A stretch of DNA of 64,000 nucleotides from Candidatus Methanomassiliicoccus intestinalis Issoire-Mx1 (GTDB taxonomy: Archaea > Thermoplasmatota > Thermoplasmata > Methanomassiliicoccales > Methanomassiliicoccaceae): positions 1,054,001 to 1,118,000 of the forward strand of contig NC_021353.1 of assembly GCF_000404225.1 (NCBI RefSeq), in the 5' to 3' direction. Positions 16,806 to 25,912 of this stretch are shown piece after piece (position 1 is the first letter of the stretch; each line of letters begins with the position of its first letter). The notes under the pieces were generated by a model, which had not been told where the DNA came from, did not search any database, and saw only the letters and a list, made by a program, of their open reading frames with translations. Position numbers and translations under genes: made by a program.

Positions 16806-18081
16806 AATCATCAAGTCTTCTTTGCGTAAACATATCTTTTAGAATCCCAGAGTTTGCAATCCACTGATTTACGGGAATGCTCATCTTGGACCCGACATGG
16901 TTTAATGCATCGTTGAGTGTTTCAAATCTATGTGGATCTGTTTTCAATGCCGCCCTCACGTTTTCTCTGACATTCCAGACACCAACCGGCATAATATACC
17001 CTGGATGTGCTTCTCGGAAGATCACGGCTCCAGCCTGTCTGCCTTCGCTTTGCAGAAGTTCATTGACAGCAAACCTTGCAGCATAATAACAGCCGCCTAT
17101 CTCCGCATATTTCTTTCTGCCATTGTAAAATTCATAAGAACTTATGATTTCTACATCTCTTCCAAGGGGATTCCATACTGTATTTGGGAACCACGCTTCA
17201 ATCAGTTCATATCTCCATGAAACCGGCATAAGAAGAATGCTCCATCTATTATCCAGCTGGTACCAATCATATACTCTCCAGTCCTCAATTACTGGATTAT
17301 ATTTTGTAGTCGAAAGAAGAGATTTTCCAAGGATATCATCAACCGCTGTTATGGACCATCTTGTTGGAACGAATTTTCTATTTTTATCAATTCCAAAAGC
17401 TCCGACTGAGAATGCTTTTTGAATTTTAGAGACCAATACTCCATCGCTGTACAGAGATCTGACGGCCTCTGTCGCCTTCAGATCTGTATCGTAGAATGCC
17501 TTTTCAACATGCTGCTCATACCTAGTGTTCCCTACATCCAGAGTCTTCAGTCTTGCTGATGGTCCAAAGGGCTGCACTTCATCATCCAGCACCAGCCTTC
17601 CAACGGGCCTTTTCTGAAAGGCTGCTTCCACTTCCAACGGATTCTCTGACAAAGCCAGATCTCTTGTTTGATCGATAATTTTTCCAGCTTTATGAAAATC
17701 AACTGCATCAATTCTATGCTTTCCCCGGATAAGCGAAAAACGAAAATCTACAAATTCTTCAATACTTTTTCCAACCCACAGTTCAGGAGTGTCCATTATA
17801 GATGTATCACCCATCATCGGCGGCACTAACGGCCCAATGTCAACCTTTGGATATCCATATCTCCCGACAAATATGCTTGGAGGCGACATTCCTTCAATAT
17901 CTAGAGAGTTGATTAAATTTTTAGCTTTAGCTCTGGAATAAAACTTGATCATTAATGGACATCTGTCTTTCCCGCAGAGATTTTTAGATCCCTTGCATAT
18001 GGCACAGGGAGAGCCTGGCGGAATCATATCCACATCTTCCGCATATTTGTTAAATCCCCCTACGTCAAATGTTGCAGACAT
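16798..18081 (-). CDS. nreA: NreA-type DNA repair protein
   Basis: A 427-residue protein with the N-terminal zinc motif CAICKGSKNLCGKDRCP (about 26-42) and the conserved core with FVGRYGYPKV, SRLxD-like segments and AVIFREAHPGYIMPVGVWNVR. These identify the archaeal Nre family. NreA of Haloferax works in DNA repair with PCNA. Here the last residues are QRRLDDYV, which fits a C-terminal PCNA-interacting peptide. The TATA box (about 18105-18114) lies about 25 bases before ATG 18081, implying a nearly leaderless mRNA. A GTG at 18090 is an alternative. It is followed by the overlapping SPL-type gene. Confidence 0.88.
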   Translation of the reverse strand: MSATFDVGGFNKYAEDVDMIPPGSPCAICKGSKNLCGKDRCPLMIKFYSRAKAKNLINSLDIEGMSPPSIFVGRYGYPKVDIGPLVPPMMGDTSIMDTPELWVGKSIEEFVDFRFSLIRGKHRIDAVDFHKAGKIIDQTRDLALSENPLEVEAAFQKRPVGRLVLDDEVQPFGPSARLKTLDVGNTRYEQHVEKAFYDTDLKATEAVRSLYSDGVLVSKIQKAFSVGAFGIDKNRKFVPTRWSITAVDDILGKSLLSTTKYNPVIEDWRVYDWYQLDNRWSILLMPVSWRYELIEAWFPNTVWNPLGRDVEIISSYEFYNGRKKYAEIGGCYYAARFAVNELLQSEGRQAGAVIFREAHPGYIMPVGVWNVRENVRAALKTDPHRFETLNDALNHVGSKMSIPVNQWIANSGILKDMFTQRRLDDYV

Positions 18082-18104
18082 CCTTTTCACTACTAATTCA
18101 TAAA

Positions 18105-18114
18105 CATATATACC
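18105..18114 (-). promoter_or_regulatory. TATA box of nreA-SPL operon
   Basis: On the minus strand, ATAAGG precedes TATATATG. The distance of about 25 bases to the nreA ATG suggests a leaderless transcript. Confidence 0.6.
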
Positions 18115-18148
18115 TTATCCCATTGATGTTGAAGGGGGATATCGGTGA

Positions 18149-19045
18149 TCAACCGGCCCAGGAAATTATCTGGTAATCACCGTTCTCCGAAAAATCCCCC
18201 TTGCAGGTCATTCTGACATTAACTGCTTTATATGAATAGTCCAAAGATGGCAGGATTGATGCCAGCTCACGGTGCTCCAGTGAGAACCGCATCATCAAAC
18301 TGTCTCTCCCAAGGTCGCGTGTTTTTGCTTCGCATGCAGACAGGAGATTAAACAATTCCTGAGATGGCTTTTTACAATCTGGATCCAGTATGAGAGCTTT
18401 AACAGATGCATATTTTATGTCATTTCCCCTGCTGAATGTATGAAGTATGGCAAAACCATTCTCAGTGACGTATACATTACCTAAACCGGATAGTGCAGAT
18501 TCTACCTCAGCGGATAGATCTAGACCGGGGCAGACTTTATTGCATAATTCAGAAATATCAAAATCGCGGGAAGATTTTAATTCAGCAGCCCGGTAGTCTG
18601 CATCCTTGGATACTAATTTTTCAGCAACAAGAATGGATGTGCCTACAGAATATCCGGAAGATGTGTAAAAGTGCATATTTTTCTCACTTTTCGGAGATGT
18701 TTCTAAACCACATATGCTTCCTGATGATAAGTATGTCCAGCAAGCACTCAGCAATGCCTTTCCAATTTTTTTGTTCTGATACTCAGGAAGTACTTCTAAA
18801 GGTCCAATCCACCCGACATCTCCCCATTTGTGGCAGAAAGCAGATCCGACAACTTTTCCATTGTCTTCTGCCACAATGCATCCTTCTGGATCATTTTTAA
18901 GATACATGCTGATTAATATATCTGAACGTTTTGGATATACTATTTTACGTCCTGCATCCTTAGTTGCCATATCTGACCATGCAATTTGGCCTACATCTTG
19001 AACTTGACCAATATCCCTCTGATCCATCACTCTGATACTGGTCAT
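18149..19045 (-). CDS. GNAT-family N-acetyltransferase
   Basis: A 298-residue protein with an N-terminal GNAT domain (about 1-135), including the acetyl-CoA-binding loop LPEYQNKKIGKALL and the following helix. The second half (about 150-298) is less conserved and may be a second, degenerate GNAT-like fold. Substrate cannot be inferred. The ATG begins one base after the stop of the PolX-like gene, so it is the third gene of a larB-polX-GNAT operon. The link between these functions is not obvious. Confidence 0.75.
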   Translation of the reverse strand: MTSIRVMDQRDIGQVQDVGQIAWSDMATKDAGRKIVYPKRSDILISMYLKNDPEGCIVAEDNGKVVGSAFCHKWGDVGWIGPLEVLPEYQNKKIGKALLSACWTYLSSGSICGLETSPKSEKNMHFYTSSGYSVGTSILVAEKLVSKDADYRAAELKSSRDFDISELCNKVCPGLDLSAEVESALSGLGNVYVTENGFAILHTFSRGNDIKYASVKALILDPDCKKPSQELFNLLSACEAKTRDLGRDSLMMRFSLEHRELASILPSLDYSYKAVNVRMTCKGDFSENGDYQIISWAG

Positions 19046-19046
19046 T

Positions 19047-20675
19047 TCAGTCTCTCCACGCTTTGTCCCGAATTTCAGACGAGGTAAGAGTATTCAACAA
19101 CCTCCCGTTATCTAATCTCGATTTTTCAGCTGCAATCTTTCCCAGACTGATTCTATTCAGCTGGTGCGGAAGGATTGCGTCTGTACCTATAGAATAGATA
19201 ACATCTTGTTCATAAACTTTGCAAATTGTAGAATAGTCAAGATCGGATCGATATGGAGACGTATTTATCTCTAAAGCAACACCATTTTCAGAAGCTAATC
19301 CAAACAAGTGAGGATAATCCAATGGCAAAGAGTCTCTGATTCCAATCAGACGATTCAATGGATGTCCCCAGACGTCTACCCGCGGATCCATTAATGCCTT
19401 AGAGATACGACTGGTCATCAGATCTTCAGAGCAGTCAAGATGTGAATTTATTGAAGCTACCACTAAATCTGAAGAATCAAAAAGATCGTCCGGGGCGGAT
19501 AAAGTGCCGTCGTTTAGTATATCGACTTCAATACCCTTCAGAACATCAATTGAACAGTCTAACTGATTGATTAATTCATTTCGTTCACGAATATGATCTG
19601 GTGTTACACGGCTGCATAGCCTGTCTACGATACAGACATACTCGTATCCTATATATTCTGCTTGAGAAACTATTTCATTCAAATTCATGGATCCATCCGC
19701 AGAGATGGATCGTACCCGGAGATCACCGCGGACGGATATGTTTGGTTCTCCCCCGGACCGGAACTCCGGCGGTATGTAATCCATACCCAGGCAGGAATAT
19801 ATCTCAGCTTCGGTATGAACGTCGCGCATAGACTCTGGAGATAATGTGAGGCCAAGGCTCGCGGCCCTCTTTTCCAGATAAGTTATGTGTTCAGCGGGGC
19901 CGGTAATTCTCAATTGCTCAAATGGTATCTGTTCTGGGCTCATAGACTTCAGCATCGCTGCCGCACCGGAGACCGTTTTTCCTGTAGCGGTCTGTTTATT
20001 GGCATGTGTCAGTTCCTGAATTTCAGGACACATTGCGAATAATGGTACGGCCCGGTCTGCTGATGAGGAAACGAGTATTGTGAATGCTGTCGCAATTTCA
20101 TCTTTTCGTCTAAAAACTCCAGCGGCTTCTGCTTTTATTGTCCAGGCATCTTCAGATACATATTTCAAAACATTTTCAGCTGAAGCATTTACCACACAGT
20201 ATGGAAGCTCAGCTGACTGTTCTCCAAGCCATGCAATAAATTCACGCAGTTTTGATTCCACAGCAGTACCTAAGGCAGGAATGTTGCGGATCACTCCCTC
20301 ATCAACTGCTAAAAGCAGATCAGCCGCGGAATGGACATCTGCAAATATGCAGACATCGGCTATCTCTCTCAGACTCAGTGGAAGTCTTCTAAAAACTTCC
20401 ATATCATCTGGAAGAATACCTCTCACATCATTTAATGCAGCTATTCCTCCAGTTTCAAGATATTCTGCAATTTTTGATTCTATTGACGGTCCGATTCCCT
20501 TAATCTCCCGCACTCTGCCAGAAGTATAAATTTTAGACAGATTCTCATTTAAATTCAGAATTTCTTCTGAAGCATTCAGATATGAAGATGAACGCCATTG
20601 TTCACCCTGTATTTCCATGGCAATAGCTAGATCCTTAAAACAATCAGATATTGCACAATTTTCAGAGTTCATCAT
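19047..20675 (-). CDS. PolX/PHP-family protein with apparently inactive sites
   Basis: A 542-residue protein with the layout of family X DNA polymerase plus PHP phosphoesterase. Two helix-hairpin-helix motifs are present (REIKGIGPSIESKIAEYL near 55, NIPALGTAVESKL near 131), then a palm-like region and a PHP domain (about 315-540). The palm motif reads GVFRRKDEIATAFTILV, where active PolX has two aspartates before the final strand. In the PHP domain the usual DLHxHS motif is DLRVRSISADG, the usual TDH is VDR, and the usual DAH is DAI. Only some ligands remain (GIEVD, WGHP). It probably binds DNA or nucleotides without catalysis. It lies between larB and a GNAT gene. Confidence 0.75.
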   Translation of the reverse strand: MMNSENCAISDCFKDLAIAMEIQGEQWRSSSYLNASEEILNLNENLSKIYTSGRVREIKGIGPSIESKIAEYLETGGIAALNDVRGILPDDMEVFRRLPLSLREIADVCIFADVHSAADLLLAVDEGVIRNIPALGTAVESKLREFIAWLGEQSAELPYCVVNASAENVLKYVSEDAWTIKAEAAGVFRRKDEIATAFTILVSSSADRAVPLFAMCPEIQELTHANKQTATGKTVSGAAAMLKSMSPEQIPFEQLRITGPAEHITYLEKRAASLGLTLSPESMRDVHTEAEIYSCLGMDYIPPEFRSGGEPNISVRGDLRVRSISADGSMNLNEIVSQAEYIGYEYVCIVDRLCSRVTPDHIRERNELINQLDCSIDVLKGIEVDILNDGTLSAPDDLFDSSDLVVASINSHLDCSEDLMTSRISKALMDPRVDVWGHPLNRLIGIRDSLPLDYPHLFGLASENGVALEINTSPYRSDLDYSTICKVYEQDVIYSIGTDAILPHQLNRISLGKIAAEKSRLDNGRLLNTLTSSEIRDKAWRD

Positions 20676-21420
20676 GTGGCCTTCTGCATCTCAGGCTTAT
20701 CATTGCAGCAAAAGCTCCAGCTCCTACTCCATTCCCTATGTTAACTGCAGCGATACCTAAGGAGCATGATTGCAGCATAGATCTTAATGCAGTTTCGCCT
20801 TCTCCACCAAACCCATAGCCTACTGCAGTGGGAAGTCCTATCACAGGAACATTGGAAAATGAAGAAACTACAGAAGCAAGAGCTCCCTCCATGCCAGCTG
20901 CAACAATAATAGCATCAACATTCTCATCCAGCATATTTTTGAGAGGGTCCAGAAAACGATGGAAAGCAGCTATCCCAACATCATATGATGTTATCGACCT
21001 GACACCCATTGCGGCTGCCACAATTCTTGCCTCCTCCGCATACTGGATATCTGAAGTACCGGCTGCCAGTATTCCGATCAGACCTGTCGGTTCCGGAAAC
21101 TCTCCAATAATTATCATTTTTGCATCTTCTGCATATCTGGCTTCTGGAATTCTATCATGTACTGCAGAATAATGTTCGGGAGACGCTCTGGAAATGAGCA
21201 CAATGTCGCTTTCAGCTCTGCAGGCTATTTCAGCTGTCTTCACCGGTGATTTACCTTCACCAAATACTATCTCTGGAATTCCCTTCCGGTTAAAGCGACT
21301 CTTATCAAATAAAGTATGATTTTCAATTGTCTGAATGTAATCTAACCGCAACTGCTTTTCAGCTTCATCTGCAGAGAGGTTTCCCTCTTTATACTCCTCC
21401 AAAACTTTCTTTACATTCAT
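20662..21420 (-). CDS. larB: LarB, pyridinium-3,5-biscarboxylic acid mononucleotide synthase
   Basis: A 252-residue protein with a PurE/AIR-carboxylase-like domain, including GILAAGTSDIQYAEEA, SYDVGIAAFHRFL and PVIGLPTAVGYGFGGEGE. This is diagnostic of LarB. LarB carboxylates and hydrolyses nicotinic acid adenine dinucleotide, the first step to the nickel-pincer cofactor. ATG 21420 gives the family start MNVKKVLEEYKEG, and an upstream TTG at 21438 is less likely. It overlaps the PolX-like gene by 14 bases. LarE is divergently encoded, 45 bases away. No LarC or LarA is visible in the window. Confidence 0.92.
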   Translation of the reverse strand: MNVKKVLEEYKEGNLSADEAEKQLRLDYIQTIENHTLFDKSRFNRKGIPEIVFGEGKSPVKTAEIACRAESDIVLISRASPEHYSAVHDRIPEARYAEDAKMIIIGEFPEPTGLIGILAAGTSDIQYAEEARIVAAAMGVRSITSYDVGIAAFHRFLDPLKNMLDENVDAIIVAAGMEGALASVVSSFSNVPVIGLPTAVGYGFGGEGETALRSMLQSCSLGIAAVNIGNGVGAGAFAAMISLRCRRPHDEL

Positions 21421-21465
21421 CAGGATGCTAAAAAGCAAATCAACATTTTAAAATCGTGGGTAACC

Positions 21466-22251
21466 ATGCATGTTGGAATGAATGAAAAGTTAAACAAACT
21501 AGAATCCATGCTTAAGCAGATGAAAAGTGTAGCTGTTGCATACTCAGGGGGTGTTGACAGTACATTTTTATTATATGAAGCTCAAAAGATTCTTGGAAAA
21601 AATGCTGTCGGAGTTTTAAACACGTCTCCGATAAACAGCACCCGATCGATACAGTCTGCAAGAGATACTGCTGAGATTATCGGAGCAAATGTAATAGAAA
21701 TATCCGTACTGGATAGCAAATTAAAAATGAATCCTCATGACAGATGCTACATATGTAAAAAATCAATGATGTCTGAAATCAAAAAAGTCGCTGAAAGCCT
21801 TAACTTAAATTGTGTGGCTGAAGGCAGCATCGCCGATGACGATCCGTCGTTGAGACCGGGTATGAAAGCCATAGAGGAACTGGGGATATTGTCACCGCTG
21901 AAAGATGCTGGACTGATGAAGAGTGAGATTAGGCAGATGTCTGCTGAAGCTAAACTTCCAACCGCAGATTCCGTATCCGGCACATGTTTAATGACCAGAA
22001 TACCTTTTGAAGAAGAGGTTAATGAAGAAAAATTGCTAGCTGTTGAAAAAGCAGAAGAAATTTTGTTTTCATTGGGAATTATTAATCTGAGAGTGAGATG
22101 CCACAAGAATCTCGCCAGAATAGAGGTTCCTTGCGAACTGCTGGAGAAAGTAACTGCTAATCGTGGTTACATATGCAGCGAGTTTAAAAAATTAGGATTC
22201 AAATACATATGTTTAGATCTGGAAGGATATAGGGCAGGAAGCATGGACTAA
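21466..22251 (+). CDS. larE: LarE, ATP-dependent sacrificial sulfur transferase
   Basis: A 261-residue PP-loop ATPase. The pyrophosphatase loop AYSGGVDSTFLL is near residue 30, and SGTCLMTRIPF carries the conserved cysteine that in Lactobacillus LarE donates its sulfur. It adenylates and thiolates the LarB product during nickel-pincer cofactor synthesis. Both ATG 21466 and ATG 21478 are plausible starts. Head-to-head placement with larB suggests shared control from the 45-bp gap between them. Confidence 0.92.
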   Translation: MHVGMNEKLNKLESMLKQMKSVAVAYSGGVDSTFLLYEAQKILGKNAVGVLNTSPINSTRSIQSARDTAEIIGANVIEISVLDSKLKMNPHDRCYICKKSMMSEIKKVAESLNLNCVAEGSIADDDPSLRPGMKAIEELGILSPLKDAGLMKSEIRQMSAEAKLPTADSVSGTCLMTRIPFEEEVNEEKLLAVEKAEEILFSLGIINLRVRCHKNLARIEVPCELLEKVTANRGYICSEFKKLGFKYICLDLEGYRAGSMD

Positions 22252-22253
22252 GT

Positions 22254-23783
22254 TTAGTCCGCTCCTTTCTCCTCCATCGGGTTGTTGAATGTAATGACGT
22301 TTTGAGTAAAGGGTATCTCTATACCTTCTTCATTAAATCGTTTATTAATCTGTGTTTTGATTTCAGAATTTACCCTCCACATTTTTTTAATGTCGTTTAC
22401 GTAATACCAAATTGAAAAATCAAGAGAACTTGATCCAAAATTAGCGAACCTTACATATGGTGCTTGTGCTTTGTTATTGTGTACAATGTCTGGATGATTA
22501 TTTGCGATATCCAGCAGAATGGATTCCACTTTCTTAACATCAGACCCGTATGCCACACCTATTGAAGTGTAAAGAGCTCTGTGGTTATCTGGTTCAGAAT
22601 AGTTTGTAATCTTGTCCGCAGCGATCATAGTGTTGGGGATGATTACAATATCGTGATTGATTAAATCGTATAACTGAGTTGAGCGTATACCGATTTTTTT
22701 TACTTCACATATCTCTCCGCTATCCAGCATAACTCTGTCGCCAATTTTAAACGGCCTGTCAAGCATAACCTGCAGACCTGCAAAGAAGCTGCTGAAAACG
22801 TCTTTTGCCGCTAGTGTAACGATTGATGCACCAACTCCGACACCGGCAACCAATAGTGCTACGTTGATTCCCAGAGCATTGAGTAAAAACGTAATGCCGG
22901 CAACCGGAATTAGAATCATGCCGAGAAAATGCAGTATTGGAATAATGGCAGATCCAAGATTGGATCCTACTTTATTAGACCAGGCACGCAGAAAATTTAT
23001 GAAAACTCTGTCGAATATACGATAAGCCACAAGGGTGTATATCACAGTCAGAATGATGATTACACTCTTATGCATCAGAATGTGGTCGTTGTTGGATATG
23101 CTTAAAATATCCACAGAACTCACAAGCCCATACAACAGGATCGTGATCAGGATCGGAACTCTGGTGACGTCATAAATTGTATTATCATACTTAGTCTTAG
23201 TTCTGAGTATGAATCTTTCCACAAACGGGTCTATAATGAAATAAACCACCAATCCGATTAGAACCCAGATAATTAATGTAATGATAAATGTCCATATCAG
23301 GCTATTGAATGGAGCAGGGAGAGTATTTTCCCAGCCAAATATTTTATTTCCTACGGACGAAAATATGGATGAGATGTGGATTGTAGCCTGAGACTCGTGA
23401 GTATGTTCCACTCCTGGCTGTGATAAATCCTGCACTATGAACTGCACATTCAACGTTACATCTTTGGTGCTGGCCCCTTCGTACGTATTCACTTCAATTC
23501 TGATTATTTCATCTGAACCGCTTTCAAGTGTGTAATTCTGAACATACTGCAGAGATCCGACAGAACTGTCACTCAATTCAGCTTTGACTTCTACCAGATA
23601 CATAGTGTCGTCTTGATTCCAAATTCCCCACTCAAAAGCACAAGAGTCTCCAGCAGTAATATCTACTTCTGAGTCTCCAAAACCATGTATCGTAGTTTCG
23701 CCAGATACTGATGGTATGAAGATGAGCGCCAACAATATTGATATTACCAAAATGGGAAATCTCTTAGACACTAATGCATACAT
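22254..23783 (-). CDS. MscS-family mechanosensitive channel with extracytoplasmic N-terminal domain
   Basis: A 509-residue membrane protein. A signal peptide (about 1-28, starting MYALVSKRFPILV) is followed by a roughly 130-residue beta-rich exported domain. Transmembrane helices follow at about 165-320, and then the MscS core: the pore helix GVGASIVTLAAKDVFSSFFAG and the beta domain FKIGDRVMLDSGEICEVKKIGIRST. It ends with a cytoplasmic alpha/beta domain. It should release solutes on membrane tension. The frame stays open upstream to 23876, but that stretch lies inside tRNA-Ala, so ATG 23783 is the start. The N-terminal domain is not part of minimal MscS and may sense or bind something outside. 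Confidence 0.88.
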   Translation of the reverse strand: MYALVSKRFPILVISILLALIFIPSVSGETTIHGFGDSEVDITAGDSCAFEWGIWNQDDTMYLVEVKAELSDSSVGSLQYVQNYTLESGSDEIIRIEVNTYEGASTKDVTLNVQFIVQDLSQPGVEHTHESQATIHISSIFSSVGNKIFGWENTLPAPFNSLIWTFIITLIIWVLIGLVVYFIIDPFVERFILRTKTKYDNTIYDVTRVPILITILLYGLVSSVDILSISNNDHILMHKSVIIILTVIYTLVAYRIFDRVFINFLRAWSNKVGSNLGSAIIPILHFLGMILIPVAGITFLLNALGINVALLVAGVGVGASIVTLAAKDVFSSFFAGLQVMLDRPFKIGDRVMLDSGEICEVKKIGIRSTQLYDLINHDIVIIPNTMIAADKITNYSEPDNHRALYTSIGVAYGSDVKKVESILLDIANNHPDIVHNNKAQAPYVRFANFGSSSLDFSIWYYVNDIKKMWRVNSEIKTQINKRFNEEGIEIPFTQNVITFNNPMEEKGAD

Positions 23784-23840
23784 ATCGTCTATATTTAAAA
23801 AAGTACCTGAAATCTGAATCAGCAGGTAAAAAATTAAAAG

Positions 23841-23912
23841 TGGACTGAGCGGGATTTGAACCCGCGGCCTCGACATTGCGAATGTCGCGATCTACCCCTG
23901 ATCTATCAGCCC
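23841..23912 (-). tRNA. tRNA-Ala (CGC anticodon)
   Basis: A 72-nt cloverleaf: acceptor GGGCTGA with TCAGTCC, D stem GATC/GATC, anticodon stem CGACA/TGTCG with loop TTCGCAA (anticodon CGC), T stem GCGGG/CCCGC with loop TTCAAAT, and discriminator A. The third acceptor pair is G-U, the alanine identity element G3:U70. The 3' CCA is not encoded, and a T-run follows. No intron. Confidence 0.97.
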
Positions 23913-23967
23913 TTTCAGTTCCTGTAAGATTGTTTTGTTTATATCTCTTTGCTTGCATATTGCAGGA

Positions 23968-24444
23968 TTAATGAGAGATTAATTCATTGACGAACTCTTT
24001 TGCAGCATCTAACGCATTATCAACAAGAGGGCCTTTTAATCCAGATACCTCAACTCTGAGGACTTTATCTGACACATGTATTCCTTTTTGTGTCAAAGCA
24101 GACTTGATAGTAGGTGCAGAACCATCGTCAATATACTTCGCCTTCATCTTTTCCCGATTGCTGTCATTTTCTGGTATCTGCATGATCGTATCAAATGCTA
24201 TTGCAGTTCCCGAAAAATTACTTAAATCAAATGTATCCAGAAATTTTCTCATCCTTCTGGTAGGCTTACCAAAACGCGTTGGAGATCCTAGAAACAGGTA
24301 GTCGCAGTCGACTGATTCCGGTTTTGAATCTTTTAGACTGCAGAGCAATGCTTCACAACCATTTCTATTTAATTCATCTGCAAGTGCTTCCGCTACCTGT
24401 TTTGTACATCCATAAACACTGTCAAAAATAATCACAGACTTCAC
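23968..24444 (-). CDS. Flavodoxin-family protein
   Basis: A 158-residue flavodoxin-like domain: the FMN phosphate loop DSVYGCTKQVAEAL at the N-terminus, and LFLGSPTRFGKPTRRMRKFLD as the second FMN-contacting segment. It is a likely electron carrier or flavin-dependent reductase in the cytosol. It sits two bases downstream of purB on the same strand and is probably co-transcribed with it. No functional link to purine synthesis is evident. Confidence 0.82.
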   Translation of the reverse strand: MKSVIIFDSVYGCTKQVAEALADELNRNGCEALLCSLKDSKPESVDCDYLFLGSPTRFGKPTRRMRKFLDTFDLSNFSGTAIAFDTIMQIPENDSNREKMKAKYIDDGSAPTIKSALTQKGIHVSDKVLRVEVSGLKGPLVDNALDAAKEFVNELISH

Positions 24445-24446
24445 GA

Positions 24447-25808
24447 TTAAACGATCCTTTTTCCAAGAAGTTTTTCTGCATCTGCGACTATTCTGTCAAC
24501 CATCTGAGGTGCTGAGCCGACATAGCTGTTTGGATCAAGGGCGGCGTCTAGTTCTGATTCTGTTACCAGTGTCATTACTTCATCACTTTCAAGTAAAGCT
24601 TCCCTTAGAGATTTTCCTTCACCCTCGGCTTTAATGCTTATCTGCCTGACGAGCTCATGCGCATTTTGCCTTCCAATTCCTTTGGATGACAATGTCAACA
24701 AAACAGACTCTGCCATTATAAAGCCGTTTGAAGAGCCTATGTTGCGCTGCATATTGTATGTGTGAACTTCGATATGTGAAAAAACATTGTTTATCTTATT
24801 CAGAATATCATCCGTTAATGTTATGGAATGCGTCAGAATGAATCTTTCTGCGGAAGAGTTTGTCAGATCGCGCTCGTGCCACAGAATCATAGATTCCATC
24901 TGAGGTGCGATATATGACCTTACTATTCTCGCGAGTCCACAGACGTTTTCAGACAGCATTGGATTTCTTTTTTGAGCCATGGTCGAAGATCCCACTTGCT
25001 TTTTGGCATCAAATGCTTCAGAAACTTCTCCGATTTCAGATCTCTGAAGATTTCTAACTTCCGTAGCATATCTCTCGCAGGAAGTAGTAATCAGGCCCAA
25101 CAAGAAGACTAGTTCAGCATATCTATCGCGGCATACAATCTGCGTTGCAGCATCTTCTATGCCAAGCTCAAGATCTGCCATAACTCTTTCCTGAATCTCA
25201 AAGAACTTATCTGCAAACCCGGCTCCTGTCCCGATTGCCCCGGACATTTTTCCCACACAGGCACGTTTTTTGATTTCCTGAAGGCGTTCATAGTGCCTCA
25301 TCATCTCAGATACGTAGCCTGCAATTTTAAATCCAAATGTTGTGGGTATTGCAAACTGCCCATGTGTTCTGCCGATCTCAACGGTATCCCTGTGTGCATA
25401 TGACAGCTTAACTAATGTGCATATAAATTCATCCAGATCGGATTCGATTATTTCCAAAGCAGCTTTTATTTCTAGAGCTGCAGCCGTATCGACAATATCA
25501 TTGGAAGTAGCTCCCAGATGGACATACTTTCCAGCATCCCCGCATTGATCAGAGAGTGCTTTGACCATTGCCATAATGTCATGTTTGGTCTCAGCTTCAA
25601 TCTCTTTCACGCGTTCTAGAGAAACGTGATCTAAATTTGCTTTTGCTGTTATTTCATCAGCAGACTCGGCAGGTATGTTTCCTACTGCCGCATGTGCCCT
25701 AGCCAGAGCTGCCTCAACAAGAAGTTGACTTCTAAGTCTGCTTTCTTCAGAAAACACAGACTTCATCTCATTTCTTCCATATCTGTAGTCCAAAGGACAG
25801 ATTAACAT
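24447..25808 (-). CDS. purB: Adenylosuccinate lyase
   Basis: A 453-residue member of the fumarase/aspartase superfamily with the signature GSSTMAQKRNPMLSE (about 285-299), the TSNDIVDTA segment and the HGQFAIPTTFG motif. It cleaves SAICAR to AICAR and adenylosuccinate to AMP in purine synthesis. ATG 25808 gives the family-typical N-terminus MLICPLDYRYG. An in-frame TTG at 25823 is less likely. Length is normal for the family. Confidence 0.95.
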   Translation of the reverse strand: MLICPLDYRYGRNEMKSVFSEESRLRSQLLVEAALARAHAAVGNIPAESADEITAKANLDHVSLERVKEIEAETKHDIMAMVKALSDQCGDAGKYVHLGATSNDIVDTAAALEIKAALEIIESDLDEFICTLVKLSYAHRDTVEIGRTHGQFAIPTTFGFKIAGYVSEMMRHYERLQEIKKRACVGKMSGAIGTGAGFADKFFEIQERVMADLELGIEDAATQIVCRDRYAELVFLLGLITTSCERYATEVRNLQRSEIGEVSEAFDAKKQVGSSTMAQKRNPMLSENVCGLARIVRSYIAPQMESMILWHERDLTNSSAERFILTHSITLTDDILNKINNVFSHIEVHTYNMQRNIGSSNGFIMAESVLLTLSSKGIGRQNAHELVRQISIKAEGEGKSLREALLESDEVMTLVTESELDAALDPNSYVGSAPQMVDRIVADAEKLLGKRIV

Positions 25809-25841
25809 GACATCACTTTCCAAGGCACCATAGCAACATGC

Positions 25842-25849
25842 ATTATATA
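25842..25849 (+). promoter_or_regulatory. TATA box upstream of the winged-helix gene
   Basis: TTATATAA lies about 70 bases before the ATG at 25913. It argues against a coding start at 25838, because that frame would begin inside the promoter. Confidence 0.5.
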
Positions 25850-25912
25850 AATCTCATACAGAGCACTTATACGGCAAGAAGATTAATAGATCGAGGTCTA
25901 GAAGGTACTCAG

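Noticed and set aside
23764..23958. Open frames through the tRNA-Ala region, including an upstream start for the channel gene
   Set aside because: They read through a complete tRNA cloverleaf; the channel's signal peptide starts at 23783.
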